A stretch of DNA of 64,000 nt, taken from Methanolobus sp. WCC4. GTDB lineage: Archaea > Halobacteriota > Methanosarcinia > Methanosarcinales > Methanosarcinaceae. A model generated the notes under the pieces. It saw nothing but the letters and a program-made list of their open reading frames with translations, was not told where the DNA came from and made no database searches. The stretch is from positions 1,780,480 to 1,844,479 of the forward strand of contig NZ_CP150629.1 in the NCBI RefSeq assembly GCF_038022665.1, read 5' to 3'. The position numbers were made by a program, and so were the translations under genes. Below are positions 26,203 through 36,027 of the stretch, piece after piece (positions within the stretch are counted from its first letter, which is position 1; every line of letters begins with the position of its first letter).

Positions 26203-26360
26203 TAACGCAGACGTATGTCCGCGTTTGTACCTGTTTCTTTGTACATGGGCAGGTTGGATCGGTCGGGTCGGTTGGAATGTTCCAGGAGCAGCTATTTGAG
26301 GCAGGTTGTTTTCCGGTGCTACCAATGATGTGACCGAATGTCAATTCCAACTTGCATAAA
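26203..26360 (+). ncRNA. Candidate structured RNA or long ftsZ leader
   Basis: A TATA-like ACTTATATA (26177-26185) predicts transcription from about 26204, exactly where a hairpin begins (AACGC/GCGTT with an inner GAC/GTC stem, 26204-26225). Further possible stems are ACCTG/CAGGT (26229-26255) and GTTGGAAT/ATTCCAAC (26271-26278 with 26344-26351). There is no ORF of note on this strand. A second TATA-like AAGTATAAAA (about 26367-26376) could serve ftsZ, so this may be a separate RNA. No known RNA family was recognised; it is not RNase P or SRP RNA as far as I can see. Confidence 0.4.
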
Positions 26361-26504
26361 AGGATAAGTATAAAAAGAATAAGGGAAATATAGCAATTAC
26401 AGAACTCCGAAACGTTGATAAACGTTGATGAATGGTTACAGTTAATTCGAGCAACAACTAAAAAACAAGTACACTATACCGAAATGCAATATATCCGTGA
26501 GGGG

Positions 26505-27710
26505 ATGAAAGTGCAATCAATAGTTCAGGAAGCGTTAAAACACACAGAGAAAGAGAAAGAGTACCGCCGTTCACTAGCTGTTACTGATGATCAATTCGAT
26601 ATCCTTGGGCAGCCAAGGATAATGATCGTTGGATGCGGTGGTGCAGGAAATAACACTATCAACAGACTTTATAACATGGGTATCGAGGGCGCAGAGACAG
26701 TGGCAATAAACACTGACAAGCAGCACCTTGACCTTATTCGTGCAGACAAGAAGATCCTTGTGGGCAAGACACTGACACGTGGTCTTGGAGCAGGTGGATA
26801 TCCGGAAGTAGGTGCCAAGGCAGCAGAACTCGCACGCGGCACCCTTGAGGAGATCTTCAAGGATGCAGACCTTGTTTTCGTTACAGCTGGTATGGGTGGA
26901 GGAACCGGTACCGGTGTCGCACCTGTGGTCGCTGAGGTGGCAAAGGAACAGGGAGCTATCGTCGTAGGTATGGTATCCAGTCCTTTCAGGGTTGAGAGGG
27001 CAAGGGCAGTAAAGGCAGAAGAGGGACTTGAAGAGTTCCGCCGTGCCGCAGATACCGTTATCGTGCTTGACAACAACAGACTCCTTGAGTATGTGCCTAA
27101 CCTTCCAATAGACCAGGCATTCTCAGTAATGGACCAGATCATCTCTGAGACCGTAAAGGGAATCACAGAGACCATCACACAACCATCACTCATCAACATC
27201 GACTATGCAGACATCAGGGCTATCATGGGCTGTGGTGGCGTTGCAGTTATGCTTGTAGGTGAGAGCAAGAACCAGGACAAGAGCGATGATGTCGTTCGTG
27301 CAGCACTCAATCACCCACTCCTTGATGTGGATTACAGAGGCGCAACAGGCAGTCTTGTACACATCACAGGCGGACCAGACCTCAGTCTCAAGGAAGCTGA
27401 GGAGATCGCTGCTTCACTCACATACGAGCTCTCATCCAGCGCAAATGTGATCTGGGGAGCACGTATCACTCCTGAGTATGAGGGTAAGGTGCGTGTAATG
27501 GCCATCATGACAGGTGTCCAGTCAGCACAGATCCTTGGACAGCCACAGTGCAGTAGTATATCATACGAGAGCGCTCGTGAACCTGCTCAGGCAGAGGCAC
27601 CACGTCAGTACAGGCGTGCAACAACCCCGGTCAACAGGACAACCCGTTCTGTAGTAGAGCCTATCCATTCAAAGAACAATGGCGGTTCTATAATCGACAT
27701 TATCCACTGA
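26505..27710 (+). CDS. ftsZ: Cell division protein FtsZ
   Basis: A tubulin-fold GTPase that forms the division ring. GTP-binding signatures are '[13 protein letters not shown]', '[10 protein letters not shown]' and the T7 loop '[12 protein letters not shown]'. The reading frame is open from 26415 but would need a TTG start and carries a non-conserved leader. I choose the ATG at 26505, preceded by GTGAGGGG, giving 401 aa starting '[11 protein letters not shown]'. The last 35 residues or so are a variable linker ending in a hydrophobic 'GSIIDIIH', probably the SepF-binding tail. Confidence 0.96.
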   Translation: MKVQSIVQEALKHTEKEKEYRRSLAVTDDQFDILGQPRIMIVGCGGAGNNTINRLYNMGIEGAETVAINTDKQHLDLIRADKKILVGKTLTRGLGAGGYPEVGAKAAELARGTLEEIFKDADLVFVTAGMGGGTGTGVAPVVAEVAKEQGAIVVGMVSSPFRVERARAVKAEEGLEEFRRAADTVIVLDNNRLLEYVPNLPIDQAFSVMDQIISETVKGITETITQPSLINIDYADIRAIMGCGGVAVMLVGESKNQDKSDDVVRAALNHPLLDVDYRGATGSLVHITGGPDLSLKEAEEIAASLTYELSSSANVIWGARITPEYEGKVRVMAIMTGVQSAQILGQPQCSSISYESAREPAQAEAPRQYRRATTPVNRTTRSVVEPIHSKNNGGSIIDIIH

Positions 27711-27801
27711 ATTTAAAGCAAGCTGTCCGGTATATGCCGGACATGCCGGTCTTTTCCTGACCGGCAGATATTCTTTTTTACTTTCACTGCTATTTCCACT
27801 C

Positions 27802-29283
27802 ATGAATATTCTCATAGCTACAGGCACACTTGCTGAACAGACTGTAAGAAATGCAGTTGGCGACCTTGCTGATATCGTTGTTGCAGATACGAAGGTCGCT
27901 GCGTTCATCACCCCTCGCAAATTGCTTGCTGCCATTGATCAGCATGTCGAAGATCCTGACTATGACCTTATTTTCATCCCTGGCCTTGTGGCCGGTGATT
28001 TCTCAAAGGCCGAAGCTGAACTCGGATGCAATATAAGACTTGGTCCAAAGCATGCCTATGACCTTGGTTTTGTACTTCCTTTTGTGGGGAAGATGGAGTT
28101 CTCCACAGAAGTGCCTGCCTGTGAGCTACTTGCGGATGTCCGAAGGGGGATGGCTCTTGAGAAGGTCCGGGAACTGGAGGATACTGCTGTTGTAACCATG
28201 AAACTGGGTGACATGAAGGTGGGTGGCAATTCCCGTATGAAAGTACTGGCAGAGGTTGTGGATGCCACCGGACTCGACCCCGAGGCACTTGCCCTGATGA
28301 TAAACAGCTTTGAGAAGAAAGGTGCTGATATGATCGATCTTGGTGCATCCCTGCACGCCACTCCTGAGGATGTGCGCCGCGCCGTGAAGATCGCCCGTGA
28401 TACGACCTCCCTTCCGGTGAGTATCGATACACTTGACCCGGCACTCATCAATGCAGCCCTTGACAGTGGCATAGATCTTGTGTTGAGCCTTGATAGCAGC
28501 AATATATCAATCGTTGGTCCACGCATTGCAGATATGGGAGTGCCTGCTGTTGTTATCCCTGATCAGGGTGAGGGCTTTGATAGTCTCATACGGAATATTG
28601 AACTCGCCCGTGAGGCCGGAATAAAGAAGGTCATAGCTGATCCTGTCCTTGACCCAATAGGACACGGCATAGGAGGTTCCATTGTCAGGTACATGGAGTT
28701 CCATGATCAGAATCCTGATATTCCGGTATTCTTTGGTATCGGCAATGTGACAGAGCTCATTGATGCTGATTCCACAGGTGTGAATGCAACACTCTGTGGC
28801 ATAGGTGCCGACCTTGGTGCAAGCATTCTCTTCACTCCCGAGTACAGCAACAAGACACAGGGTTCTATCAACGAACTGAAGCGGGCTTCTCAGATGATGA
28901 TGCTTGCAAGGGAGCGTGAAAGTTCTCCAAAGGACCTTGGTATCGACCTTATCGAGGCTAAAGAGAAAAGGAGACGTACAGATTCCGTTCTCCCTGAAAC
29001 TTTCGTCCATGCAGAGAAAAGTAAGATGTGGACAGTTGATCCAAAGGGAAGTATCAGAGTTAGTATAATTCCTGAACCTTCAGGAATGAAAGGAGGACAG
29101 ATCCTTGCCGAACACGACAATGCTTCGATAGTCGGCAATACTGCACGTGAGGTCATGGATACCATTCTTAGAATGGAGCTTGTCTCAAGGATGGAACATG
29201 CTGCATATTTGGGTCAGGAGCTTAAAAAAGCGGAACTTGCCCTGAAACTGGGACGAAGCTATTCTCAGGATGATGAATTTTAG
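27802..29283 (+). CDS. Dihydropteroate synthase-related protein
   Basis: The 493-aa protein matches the archaeal DHPS-related family (TIGR00284). An N-terminal domain of about 150 aa (DUF6513-like) precedes a TIM-barrel pterin-binding domain with 'GADMIDLGAS', 'PVSIDTLDPALINAALDSGIDLVLSLDSSN' (split across two barrel strands) and 'ADPVLDPIGHG'. It is thought to act in methanopterin synthesis, joining a pterin to a beta-ribofuranosyl-aminobenzene precursor; that role is inferred. It lies 91 bp after ftsZ. A GC-rich inverted repeat between the two may be a terminator. Confidence 0.85.
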   Translation: MNILIATGTLAEQTVRNAVGDLADIVVADTKVAAFITPRKLLAAIDQHVEDPDYDLIFIPGLVAGDFSKAEAELGCNIRLGPKHAYDLGFVLPFVGKMEFSTEVPACELLADVRRGMALEKVRELEDTAVVTMKLGDMKVGGNSRMKVLAEVVDATGLDPEALALMINSFEKKGADMIDLGASLHATPEDVRRAVKIARDTTSLPVSIDTLDPALINAALDSGIDLVLSLDSSNISIVGPRIADMGVPAVVIPDQGEGFDSLIRNIELAREAGIKKVIADPVLDPIGHGIGGSIVRYMEFHDQNPDIPVFFGIGNVTELIDADSTGVNATLCGIGADLGASILFTPEYSNKTQGSINELKRASQMMMLARERESSPKDLGIDLIEAKEKRRRTDSVLPETFVHAEKSKMWTVDPKGSIRVSIIPEPSGMKGGQILAEHDNASIVGNTAREVMDTILRMELVSRMEHAAYLGQELKKAELALKLGRSYSQDDEF

Positions 29284-29318
29284 AGGACTTTCAGTAAGAA
29301 AATAGAAGTGCAGGAAAC

Positions 29319-31088
29319 CTATGTCTCCTGTATATTTTTTAATGCCTGCTCTGCACTCTGTCTTATCACAGGATATTCGTTCTCATCATTTGATATTATG
29401 CTGAGAATCCCTATTGCTTCAGGGTCATTGATCTGTCCAAGCGATATAGCTGCTGCTTTTCTCAATTCTGGTGAGTCATCGCTGTTTCCAAGTATCTGGA
29501 TCAATGGATTTGTTGCTTTTTTGTCTGCAATGATGCCAAGTCCTTCTGCAGCATCAATTCTCACATACAGGTATTCTTCTCTATCCTGCATCAGTTGAAT
29601 TAGGGTTGGCACAGCCCTGTCATCATTTGTATGTCCAAGTGCACGTGTAATCATAATCCGGGTCCGCTCAGAGGTTTCAGTGCTGAGGGCTTCTATCAAT
29701 GGATCGGTTGAATTTTCGTCTGCTATGTCTACAAGATTCATTGCTGCAACATACCTGACATCATCATGTTCGTCATTTAGTGCCAGAGGTAAATAGTCAG
29801 AGGCTTTTTCGCCAGCTATGTCTTTAAGGATCATTGCAGCTTGCTTCCTCACAGTCCAATCATCATCATTCAGTAAAATATCTGCAACTGGTTCGAAAGC
29901 TATTGATAGTTCTTCCTTATCTTCATCCTCGGATCTTCTGAATGCAGACAGGATGCTTAAGCGTACTTCCATATCCTCAATTTCGAGATTCCTGGCCAGA
30001 ATTTGAATTGCCTCATCCCCGTCAATGTTCATCAATGTCCGTGGAACTCTGGTTCTTACACTTCTTTTTTCCTGTTCATTTTCCAGTATTTTTACAAGAG
30101 GTTCTATGGCATCTTTGTTCTCATATCTTCCAAGGGATGAAATAGCAGCTCTTCGCACATCTTCATCTTCTGTTCTGTCTTCTGCAATTTTCAGAAGTGC
30201 ATTGTAAGCATCCTTTTCTCCTACCAGGCCAAGTGCATAGACTGAGTTAATCCTGACATCAGTGTTCCGCTCATCAAGATTCTCAATAAGCATATCTTCA
30301 ACAGGCGCTCCTAATTTTTTGAGAGCTTCGGCCGAATTTGTAACAGAAAACTCATATTCTTTATCCAGCATGTCTGTTAAAGGCTCAATTGCCCTCTCAT
30401 CTCCAATTTCTCCAAGAGCCCATGCAGACTGGCTCGTAATATATTTCGAATCATCATCAAGAGATTCAATTAGCAATTCAACTGCTCTTTCATCTCCAAT
30501 TTGAGCAAGCGATCTTATTGAATGTTCGCGCATATATTCTGGCTGACTTTGGTTAGCCAGTATGCTCATAAGGGGATCGACTGCTTTTTTATCTCCAAGA
30601 TGCCCCAGGGCAATAGCTGCTCCTGCTCTCAATGGTTCTTCATCTAACATTTCAATCAGCATATCTGTATGCATCTTACTTCCTACCTTACCAAGATTCT
30701 CAGTAGCAAATTCCCTTATCTGGTCGGGTTCTCCATCATCTTCAATAATCTTCAGGAATGGCTTTACAGCTCTGCTGTCTCCTGAATCACCCAGTTTGAA
30801 GGCAGCACGGGACCGGTTGTATTCGTTCTCTGATCTGTCTTCCAGAATCTCGATCCATCGTGTAACATTATCATTCTGGTTGTTATCTAATAGGAATCCA
30901 AAATGTTCTATGACAGATGAAAAGATAATGGGGCTTTCAGTTACCTGTTTATCACTAATATTACTAACATCAATGGCATCATGTTCATCGGAAGCACAAG
31001 CACCTGCAACAATCCCTCCAAAAATAAAAACTGTGATCATTAGCAATGATCCGACAGTTCTTAGTACCGGATAATAAGTTCCTTTCAT
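29319..31088 (-). CDS. HEAT-repeat lipoprotein
   Basis: Residues 1-30 are a signal sequence ending in 'VAGAC' with Cys31 as a probable lipid-attachment site. The rest (about 50-585) is built from about sixteen PBS-lyase-type HEAT repeats of roughly 31-34 residues, with the recurring 'A(A/V)..L....D..A(V/I).PL..(I/M)L' pattern. Such solenoids bind proteins; here the location is outside the membrane. It is the last gene of a three-gene unit, its start overlapping the previous stop by 4 bp, with a strong GGAGGTTGA site. Confidence 0.88.
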   Translation of the reverse strand: MKGTYYPVLRTVGSLLMITVFIFGGIVAGACASDEHDAIDVSNISDKQVTESPIIFSSVIEHFGFLLDNNQNDNVTRWIEILEDRSENEYNRSRAAFKLGDSGDSRAVKPFLKIIEDDGEPDQIREFATENLGKVGSKMHTDMLIEMLDEEPLRAGAAIALGHLGDKKAVDPLMSILANQSQPEYMREHSIRSLAQIGDERAVELLIESLDDDSKYITSQSAWALGEIGDERAIEPLTDMLDKEYEFSVTNSAEALKKLGAPVEDMLIENLDERNTDVRINSVYALGLVGEKDAYNALLKIAEDRTEDEDVRRAAISSLGRYENKDAIEPLVKILENEQEKRSVRTRVPRTLMNIDGDEAIQILARNLEIEDMEVRLSILSAFRRSEDEDKEELSIAFEPVADILLNDDDWTVRKQAAMILKDIAGEKASDYLPLALNDEHDDVRYVAAMNLVDIADENSTDPLIEALSTETSERTRIMITRALGHTNDDRAVPTLIQLMQDREEYLYVRIDAAEGLGIIADKKATNPLIQILGNSDDSPELRKAAAISLGQINDPEAIGILSIISNDENEYPVIRQSAEQALKNIQET

Positions 31089-31957
31089 AGTTCAACCTCC
31101 TTTGCGGAGCTATTCTCTGGTATCATTATCTGTTTCTCAACTGTCTTATCATGCCAGACCGCAGTGAGTCTCACAATATATTGTTCTCCTTTTCTTCCTT
31201 TGACCACTGCCTGAGCTGGCATATAATTCTCGTCCGAATTCTCTCCTGTACTCAGTTCAATGATCCCGTCAGGAGAGTTATGCCATGTGCTGAATGGACT
31301 TTTAGAATATGCAGGAACCACAATGTTCCTTATCTCTGATGAGATCACTTCACCTGTTTCAGGATCTATTATACTCAGGTTCGCTTCTACATTCTCAGCC
31401 CTGCCAAGGCCGATGTTCAACACATAAGCATCTATATTGTAAACTTCCAGCTCTTCCTCTGTTGTCATATCGTAATCCAGTTCAACAGAAAGTTCAGGAG
31501 GCATGACGTCGACAGTGAAGGATCCTTCGTCAAGAATGATCTCGTTGTTCACAATTCTGATATGGACATTCTGCTCTCCTGTTACCTTATATCCAAGTAA
31601 AAGGCTCAGTTTGTTCTCTCCAGGTTCAAGTTTTATCTTGTCCTGTGTTGAGATGTAGTCGCTGTAATGGGACCCACCACTCTCTCTTCCAAAAACAATG
31701 AAAGTATCAACACTCTCACCGTCTGCATTTACAAAAGCATTTTCTGTTTCAAGTTTTATTTCAACTGGCTTTAGTTCGTTGTTCTGTATGATGACCTCGA
31801 TCTCATTCATGTGGTCAGTTCTGATAGTATCTACCCCCAGAGTTCGGGGTGCATTTATCCCTGTGATACTGACGTCGACATTGCTGTCATAATGCCACCA
31901 TATTATGACAGAGATCAGGATGATCCCTAACACAATTAGTGGAAGCTCTTTTCTCAT
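31085..31957 (-). CDS. Membrane-anchored extracellular protein with beta-sandwich-like domains, unknown function
   Basis: A single N-terminal hydrophobic helix (about 6-22) anchors a 265-aa outer part. The sequence has alternating strands and motifs such as 'EVIIQNNELKPVEIKLETENAF' halves, 'LEPGENKLSLLLGYKV' and 'YVLNIGLGRAENVEANLSI', typical of Ig-like or CARDB-type modules. The GGTGAG site sits just before the ATG. It overlaps both neighbours by 4 bp, in an operon with a membrane HTH regulator upstream and a HEAT lipoprotein downstream. I know of no function for it. Confidence 0.78.
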   Translation of the reverse strand: MRKELPLIVLGIILISVIIWWHYDSNVDVSITGINAPRTLGVDTIRTDHMNEIEVIIQNNELKPVEIKLETENAFVNADGESVDTFIVFGRESGGSHYSDYISTQDKIKLEPGENKLSLLLGYKVTGEQNVHIRIVNNEIILDEGSFTVDVMPPELSVELDYDMTTEEELEVYNIDAYVLNIGLGRAENVEANLSIIDPETGEVISSEIRNIVVPAYSKSPFSTWHNSPDGIIELSTGENSDENYMPAQAVVKGRKGEQYIVRLTAVWHDKTVEKQIMIPENSSAKEVEL

Positions 31958-32526
31958 CTGTTCTCACCCCTTATCTTTTCGGTCAGTGAGATGCAGTTAG
32001 TCAGCCCGTATTTCTGCTTGCTGATAATGCCTTTCCTTTCAAGATTGGACAGGATCCTTGATGTCTTGGCCTTGGAGAAATCGAGACGATTGACAAGCTC
32101 GTTCTGGAGCATCTGTCCGTCGTTATCCACAATTGTACGGACGGTCCTTTTCTCATCTCCTTCAAGAGCCATGAGGAGGACCTGTTCCATGTTCTTTGAA
32201 GGTGCAGGTATGATCCATTCCTCTTCGTTGTGTGGTATGGTGTCAGGGATCGCAGTATCCATTGGTGAGGGTACCTCGTGTGTAAAAGGACGGATGTTCA
32301 GGCTTGTCAGTATCTGAAATGCTGCCATTCCTGAGAAAAGACCGCACAGTAACAGCATGTAGGCTTCACCAGTCGTATACGAATAAGGAATCTCAATGAT
32401 CTTAAAAGATTCACCTTCTATCTGTATGACCACAGGTGCTTCCTGCAGGAGGGTACTTACAGCAACAATGCCTGCAAGGATGACAATCCCTGTTGCGAAT
32501 ATGAGTCTGGTCCTTTCTCTTATCAA
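31954..32526 (-). CDS. Membrane-bound winged-helix transcriptional regulator
   Basis: Two hydrophobic segments (about 8-25 and 52-72) precede a cytoplasmic C-terminal winged-helix domain (about 110-185) with 'MLQNELVNRLDFSKAKTSRIL' halves and 'SNLERKGIISKQKYGLTN'. It belongs to the archaeal MarR/ArsR-type regulators tethered to the membrane. It is the first gene of the operon with the anchored beta-sandwich protein and the HEAT lipoprotein, so it may sense a signal outside the cell through them. The start is probably TTG. Confidence 0.8.
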   Translation of the reverse strand: MIRERTRLIFATGIVILAGIVAVSTLLQEAPVVIQIEGESFKIIEIPYSYTTGEAYMLLLCGLFSGMAAFQILTSLNIRPFTHEVPSPMDTAIPDTIPHNEEEWIIPAPSKNMEQVLLMALEGDEKRTVRTIVDNDGQMLQNELVNRLDFSKAKTSRILSNLERKGIISKQKYGLTNCISLTEKIRGENR

Positions 32527-32681
32527 ATGATCATCTCACTGTTGATAGTTGACACGAGGGATGAAACAAATGATATATCTTGACCGCAACAGGTTGTAAA
32601 TTCGTTGCATAATATTGAAACCACTGTTGCAAGCTATGGATTCTTGATAGCAGATCATTCCTGGTCTTTCCTGTCCTGATA

Positions 32682-32733
32682 TCTGTAATATTCAATGACC
32701 ATACATTTCTGTAATATTCAATGACCATACATT
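32682..32733. repeat. Perfect 26-bp tandem duplication
   Basis: A 26-bp unit beginning TCTGTAATATTCAATG occurs twice without a gap (32682-32707 and 32708-32733). It lies between two divergent genes: the membrane HTH operon (start 32526) and the REC/PAS/kinase gene (start 32892). The other parts of this 365-bp gap are AT-rich and hold no ORF. It may be a regulatory site or a slip-strand duplication. Confidence 0.75.
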
Positions 32734-32857
32734 TATTTATACTATAATTTAATTATTTCCCAATGTTTACTGGGACGGTTATATTCTTTTGTTATTCATA
32801 CTTGGAGAGTATGCTTCTTTTTAGATCACTGAAATACTGGTTCAAATAATTAGACAT

Positions 32858-32868
32858 CTTTATATAAA
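32858..32868 (+). promoter_or_regulatory. TATA box of the REC/PAS/kinase gene
   Basis: CTTTATATAAA lies about 27 bp before the ATG at 32892. Since archaeal transcription begins about 25-27 bp after the TATA centre, the mRNA should be leaderless. Confidence 0.6.
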
Positions 32869-32891
32869 TGTAGATTTATATTCTAGGTTGA

Positions 32892-34373
32892 ATGACGGCA
32901 GCTAAACACAAGATCCTTATTGTAGACGATGAACCGCTGAACGTGGAGTTACTCTCAGTTTATCTGGGGGAGGATGAATATGACATAGTAACTTCTTACA
33001 ATGGTAAGGATGCACTCGAAAAGGTCAAAACCGAACATCCTGATCTCATCCTTCTTGATGTTATGATGCCTGAGATGGATGGCTATGATGTCTGCCGTGT
33101 GATCCGTAATGAGTTCAAAATGGATTTCATTCCTATTATCATGGTCACTGCACTTACTGACAAAGCCGATCATCAGAGAGGTATCGATGCCGGAGCAGAT
33201 GAGTTCCTGAAGAAACCCGTGGGAAAGTTCGAGCTTGACAAGAAGATAACCTCCCTTTTGAGGATAAAGGAGCAGCATGACACGCTTCTCACAGAGAAGA
33301 ACAAGGCCTATCAATATCTGGACTATGTGGGTGTACTGGTTGCTGTTCTGGACCTTGACCACAAGATAGTCCATATCAACAAGAAAGGCTCTGATTTCCT
33401 TGGTTACAGTTCTGCGGATCTGCTGGGAATGGAATGGGTCGATTCCTTCATCCCTTATGACCTGGCAGGCGATATACATGACCACTATAACAAACTTGTC
33501 TCAGGTACTGAGAAGGCCTATGAATATTATGAATTTCCAGTCATTATAAGCACAGGTGAAGAGAGACTCTACAGGTGGTACGATTCTCCTTTGCTTGACG
33601 ATTCCGGTAGCACGGTCGGCATCCTGGTATCCGGCGAGGACATAACTGAAAGGAAGGAAGCTGAACTGCAGTTAAAGGAATATGCTGCCGAACTGAAACG
33701 CTCGAACGATCTTAAGGACCTGTTCACTGATGTCATGCGGCATGATCTCCTGAACCCTGCAGGTCTTATCAGATCATTTGTGGAACTGCTGCTTGAAATG
33801 GAGTCAGATGAGAGCAAGAAACGTTTGCTATCAAATGTGAATCATTCAACTGAGAAACTCATCAGTATGATAGAGGATGCAGCACATCTCGCAAAACTGG
33901 AATCCGTTGACGATATAAATTTTGTGAGGATCGACATTGCTTCGATGCTAAAGGATACTATTGACAGTTTTATGCATCAGGCCGGTGAGAAGGGTATGGA
34001 TATCAGGTTGGATCTGAAGGACGATTCACATGCTATTGCAAATCCTATGATAGAGAGGGTGTTCGTCAATCTGTTGTCCAATTCCATAAAATACAGCCCC
34101 GAAGGCAGTATTGTGACCATAGATGTTGTAGGTCATGGGGACAAGCTGAAGATAAGTTTCACTGATCAGGGCGATGGGATACCTGATCCCAGTAAGTCAG
34201 CGGTCTTTGACCGTTTCAAGCGTCTTCACAAGGATGACATACGCGGGACTGGTATTGGTCTTGCCATCGTGAAAAGGATAATGGACCTGCACAAAGAGGA
34301 TATCGGTGTGACGGACAATCCTGAAGGCAGGGGCAGTGTTTTCTGGCTGACCCTCAAGAAGGGATCTTTATAA
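32892..34373 (+). CDS. Hybrid sensor protein: receiver, PAS and histidine kinase domains
   Basis: The 493-aa cytoplasmic protein begins with a receiver domain (about 6-125, phospho-acceptor Asp in 'LILLDVMMPEMDG'). Next comes a PAS domain (about 140-260, ending in 'VSGEDITERKEAE') and a histidine kinase with H-box 'VMRHDLLNPAG' and an ATPase with 'NLLSNSIKYSP', 'DQGDGIP' and 'GTGIGLAIVKRI'. There are no membrane helices. An N-terminal receiver before a kinase is common in methanogens. No separate output regulator lies next to it. Confidence 0.94.
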   Translation: MTAAKHKILIVDDEPLNVELLSVYLGEDEYDIVTSYNGKDALEKVKTEHPDLILLDVMMPEMDGYDVCRVIRNEFKMDFIPIIMVTALTDKADHQRGIDAGADEFLKKPVGKFELDKKITSLLRIKEQHDTLLTEKNKAYQYLDYVGVLVAVLDLDHKIVHINKKGSDFLGYSSADLLGMEWVDSFIPYDLAGDIHDHYNKLVSGTEKAYEYYEFPVIISTGEERLYRWYDSPLLDDSGSTVGILVSGEDITERKEAELQLKEYAAELKRSNDLKDLFTDVMRHDLLNPAGLIRSFVELLLEMESDESKKRLLSNVNHSTEKLISMIEDAAHLAKLESVDDINFVRIDIASMLKDTIDSFMHQAGEKGMDIRLDLKDDSHAIANPMIERVFVNLLSNSIKYSPEGSIVTIDVVGHGDKLKISFTDQGDGIPDPSKSAVFDRFKRLHKDDIRGTGIGLAIVKRIMDLHKEDIGVTDNPEGRGSVFWLTLKKGSL

Positions 34374-34436
34374 GTTCATTTTTTTATTTTCAGATCATTT
34401 TCCTTTTCAAAACAGCCATACAAGTACCCTGACTTC

Positions 34437-34448
34437 GTTAACTATATA
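34437..34448 (+). promoter_or_regulatory. TATA box of mch
   Basis: The sequence GTTAACTATATATTC spans this site, about 50 bp upstream of the mch ATG, and predicts a leader of roughly 25-30 nt. Confidence 0.5.
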
Positions 34449-34495
34449 TTCTCCAGTGCCTAATGTCACTCGATCAACAGCTTTAGAGTGATATC

Positions 34496-35458
34496 ATGAT
34501 AAGTGTCAACGAAAAGGGATTAGCTATAATCGATGAAATGCTTGACTGGGAAGAGGAACTTAAGGTCCAGTCCACAGAACTTGATAACGGTGCTACAGTA
34601 ATTGACTGTGGTGTGAATGTAGAAGGTGGATACGATGCAGGAATGTATCTTTCCCGTCTTTGTGTTGCAGACCTTGCAGACCTCAGCTACACCAAGTTCG
34701 ACCTTGACGGTCTTCCAGTACCTGCTATCCAGGTAGCTACCGACCACCCGACCATCGCATGTATGGCATCCCAGTATGCAGGATGGAGAATCGCAGTAGG
34801 TAAGTACTTCGGTATGGGTTCAGGTCCTGCAAGGGCACTGGGTCTTAAACCAAAAGAGCTCTACGAAGAAATAGGCTACAAGGACGATTCCGAGTTTGCA
34901 GTCCTTGTTATGGAATCCGGCGAATTGCCAAATGAGGAAGTTGTCGAGTACATCGCAAAGCACTGCAGTGTCGACCCGGAGAACGTTTACATCGCTGTTG
35001 CACCAACAGCTTCAATTGCAGGATGCGTACAGATCTCAGCACGTGTTGTCGAGACAGGTATCCACAAGCTCGAATCCATCGGATACGACATCAACACCAT
35101 CAAGAGCGGTTTCGGTGTAGCTCCTATCGCACCTGTGGTCGGTGACGACACAAAGTGCATGGGTTCAACCAACGACTGTATCATCTACTGTGGTGAGACC
35201 TACTACACCGTCGAGCACGGAGATGCTGAGCAGCTTGAGGAGTTCGTCAAGAAGGCACCATCCACAACCTCTAGGGACTTCGGTAAGCCATTCTACACCA
35301 CCTTCAAGGAAGCAGAGTTCGACTTCTTCAAGGTAGATGCAGGAATGTTCGCACCAGCCAAGATCACAGTGAACGATACCAAGACCAAGAAGTCCTTCAC
35401 AAGCGGAAGGATCAACCCTGGTATTCTCCTGGAATCCTTTGGCATAAAAGAAGTCTAA
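34496..35458 (+). CDS. mch: Methenyl-tetrahydromethanopterin cyclohydrolase
   Basis: Catalyses the reversible hydrolysis of methenyl-H4MPT to 5-formyl-H4MPT, a core step of methanogenesis and of methyl oxidation. The 320-aa sequence is of full length and shows family blocks such as '[20 protein letters not shown]', '[20 protein letters not shown]', '[20 protein letters not shown]' (in two parts) and '[14 protein letters not shown]'. Codon use looks like that of a highly expressed gene. A DUF2124 gene follows on the same strand. Confidence 0.98.
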   Translation: MISVNEKGLAIIDEMLDWEEELKVQSTELDNGATVIDCGVNVEGGYDAGMYLSRLCVADLADLSYTKFDLDGLPVPAIQVATDHPTIACMASQYAGWRIAVGKYFGMGSGPARALGLKPKELYEEIGYKDDSEFAVLVMESGELPNEEVVEYIAKHCSVDPENVYIAVAPTASIAGCVQISARVVETGIHKLESIGYDINTIKSGFGVAPIAPVVGDDTKCMGSTNDCIIYCGETYYTVEHGDAEQLEEFVKKAPSTTSRDFGKPFYTTFKEAEFDFFKVDAGMFAPAKITVNDTKTKKSFTSGRINPGILLESFGIKEV

Positions 35459-35531
35459 ACTCTCTCACATACTCAAATAATACCGATACAACCTTAAAGG
35501 TTGTATTACTTTTTTCCTTTTGGAGATAGTT

Positions 35532-36005
35532 ATGGAGATCATAAGCACTTCAAAAGGTATCGGTGGCCAGCTTACAGAATTCAGGAAATTAGTTAACGAT
35601 TCTAAAAGTATCACATTCATCGGAACCGTAGGTTTCTGCACACCGTTTGCCGAACTCATGGCATTCGTTCTCAGAGGTACTGATAAAAAAGTCGTGTTCC
35701 TGCCTGACCTTCGTTCAGATGAGGCACGCATGATAGTCCCTTCATCCCATGGAATGCAACTGGGAGACAAAGCAGACCCTTCTGCAGATACTGTTGTCCT
35801 CCTGGGTGGACTGGCAATGCCTAAGATTGGTGTCGAACCTGAAAAGATGAAAGTGCTTGTCGATGATCTGTTGAAGGATGCTGAAAATAAGCTCATCATA
35901 GGTGTCTGCTTCCAGTCAATGCTGATAAATTGCAACTGGCCCGGGTTCATTGATTTCGATTACATCATCGATGCAGACCTGACCAACGATGTCAAAAAGC
36001 TCTGA
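35532..36005 (+). CDS. DUF2124 family protein
   Basis: A 157-aa protein typical of methanogens. It has an alpha/beta pattern with 'ITFIGTVGFCTPFAELMAF', 'FLPDLRSDEARMIVPS' and 'VVLLGGLAMPKIGV', conserved in DUF2124. The start at ATG 35532 has GGAG seven bases upstream. Its place after mch may point to a C1-metabolism role, but none is known. Confidence 0.85.
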   Translation: MEIISTSKGIGGQLTEFRKLVNDSKSITFIGTVGFCTPFAELMAFVLRGTDKKVVFLPDLRSDEARMIVPSSHGMQLGDKADPSADTVVLLGGLAMPKIGVEPEKMKVLVDDLLKDAENKLIIGVCFQSMLINCNWPGFIDFDYIIDADLTNDVKKL

Positions 36006-36027
36006 TATCTTATCTTTCTCTTTTTTT

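Noticed and set aside
26415-26504. N-terminal extension of FtsZ
   Set aside because: It begins with TTG after a TATA box only about 40 bp upstream, and the FtsZ-typical start '[11 protein letters not shown]' has its own GTGAGGGG site at 26505.
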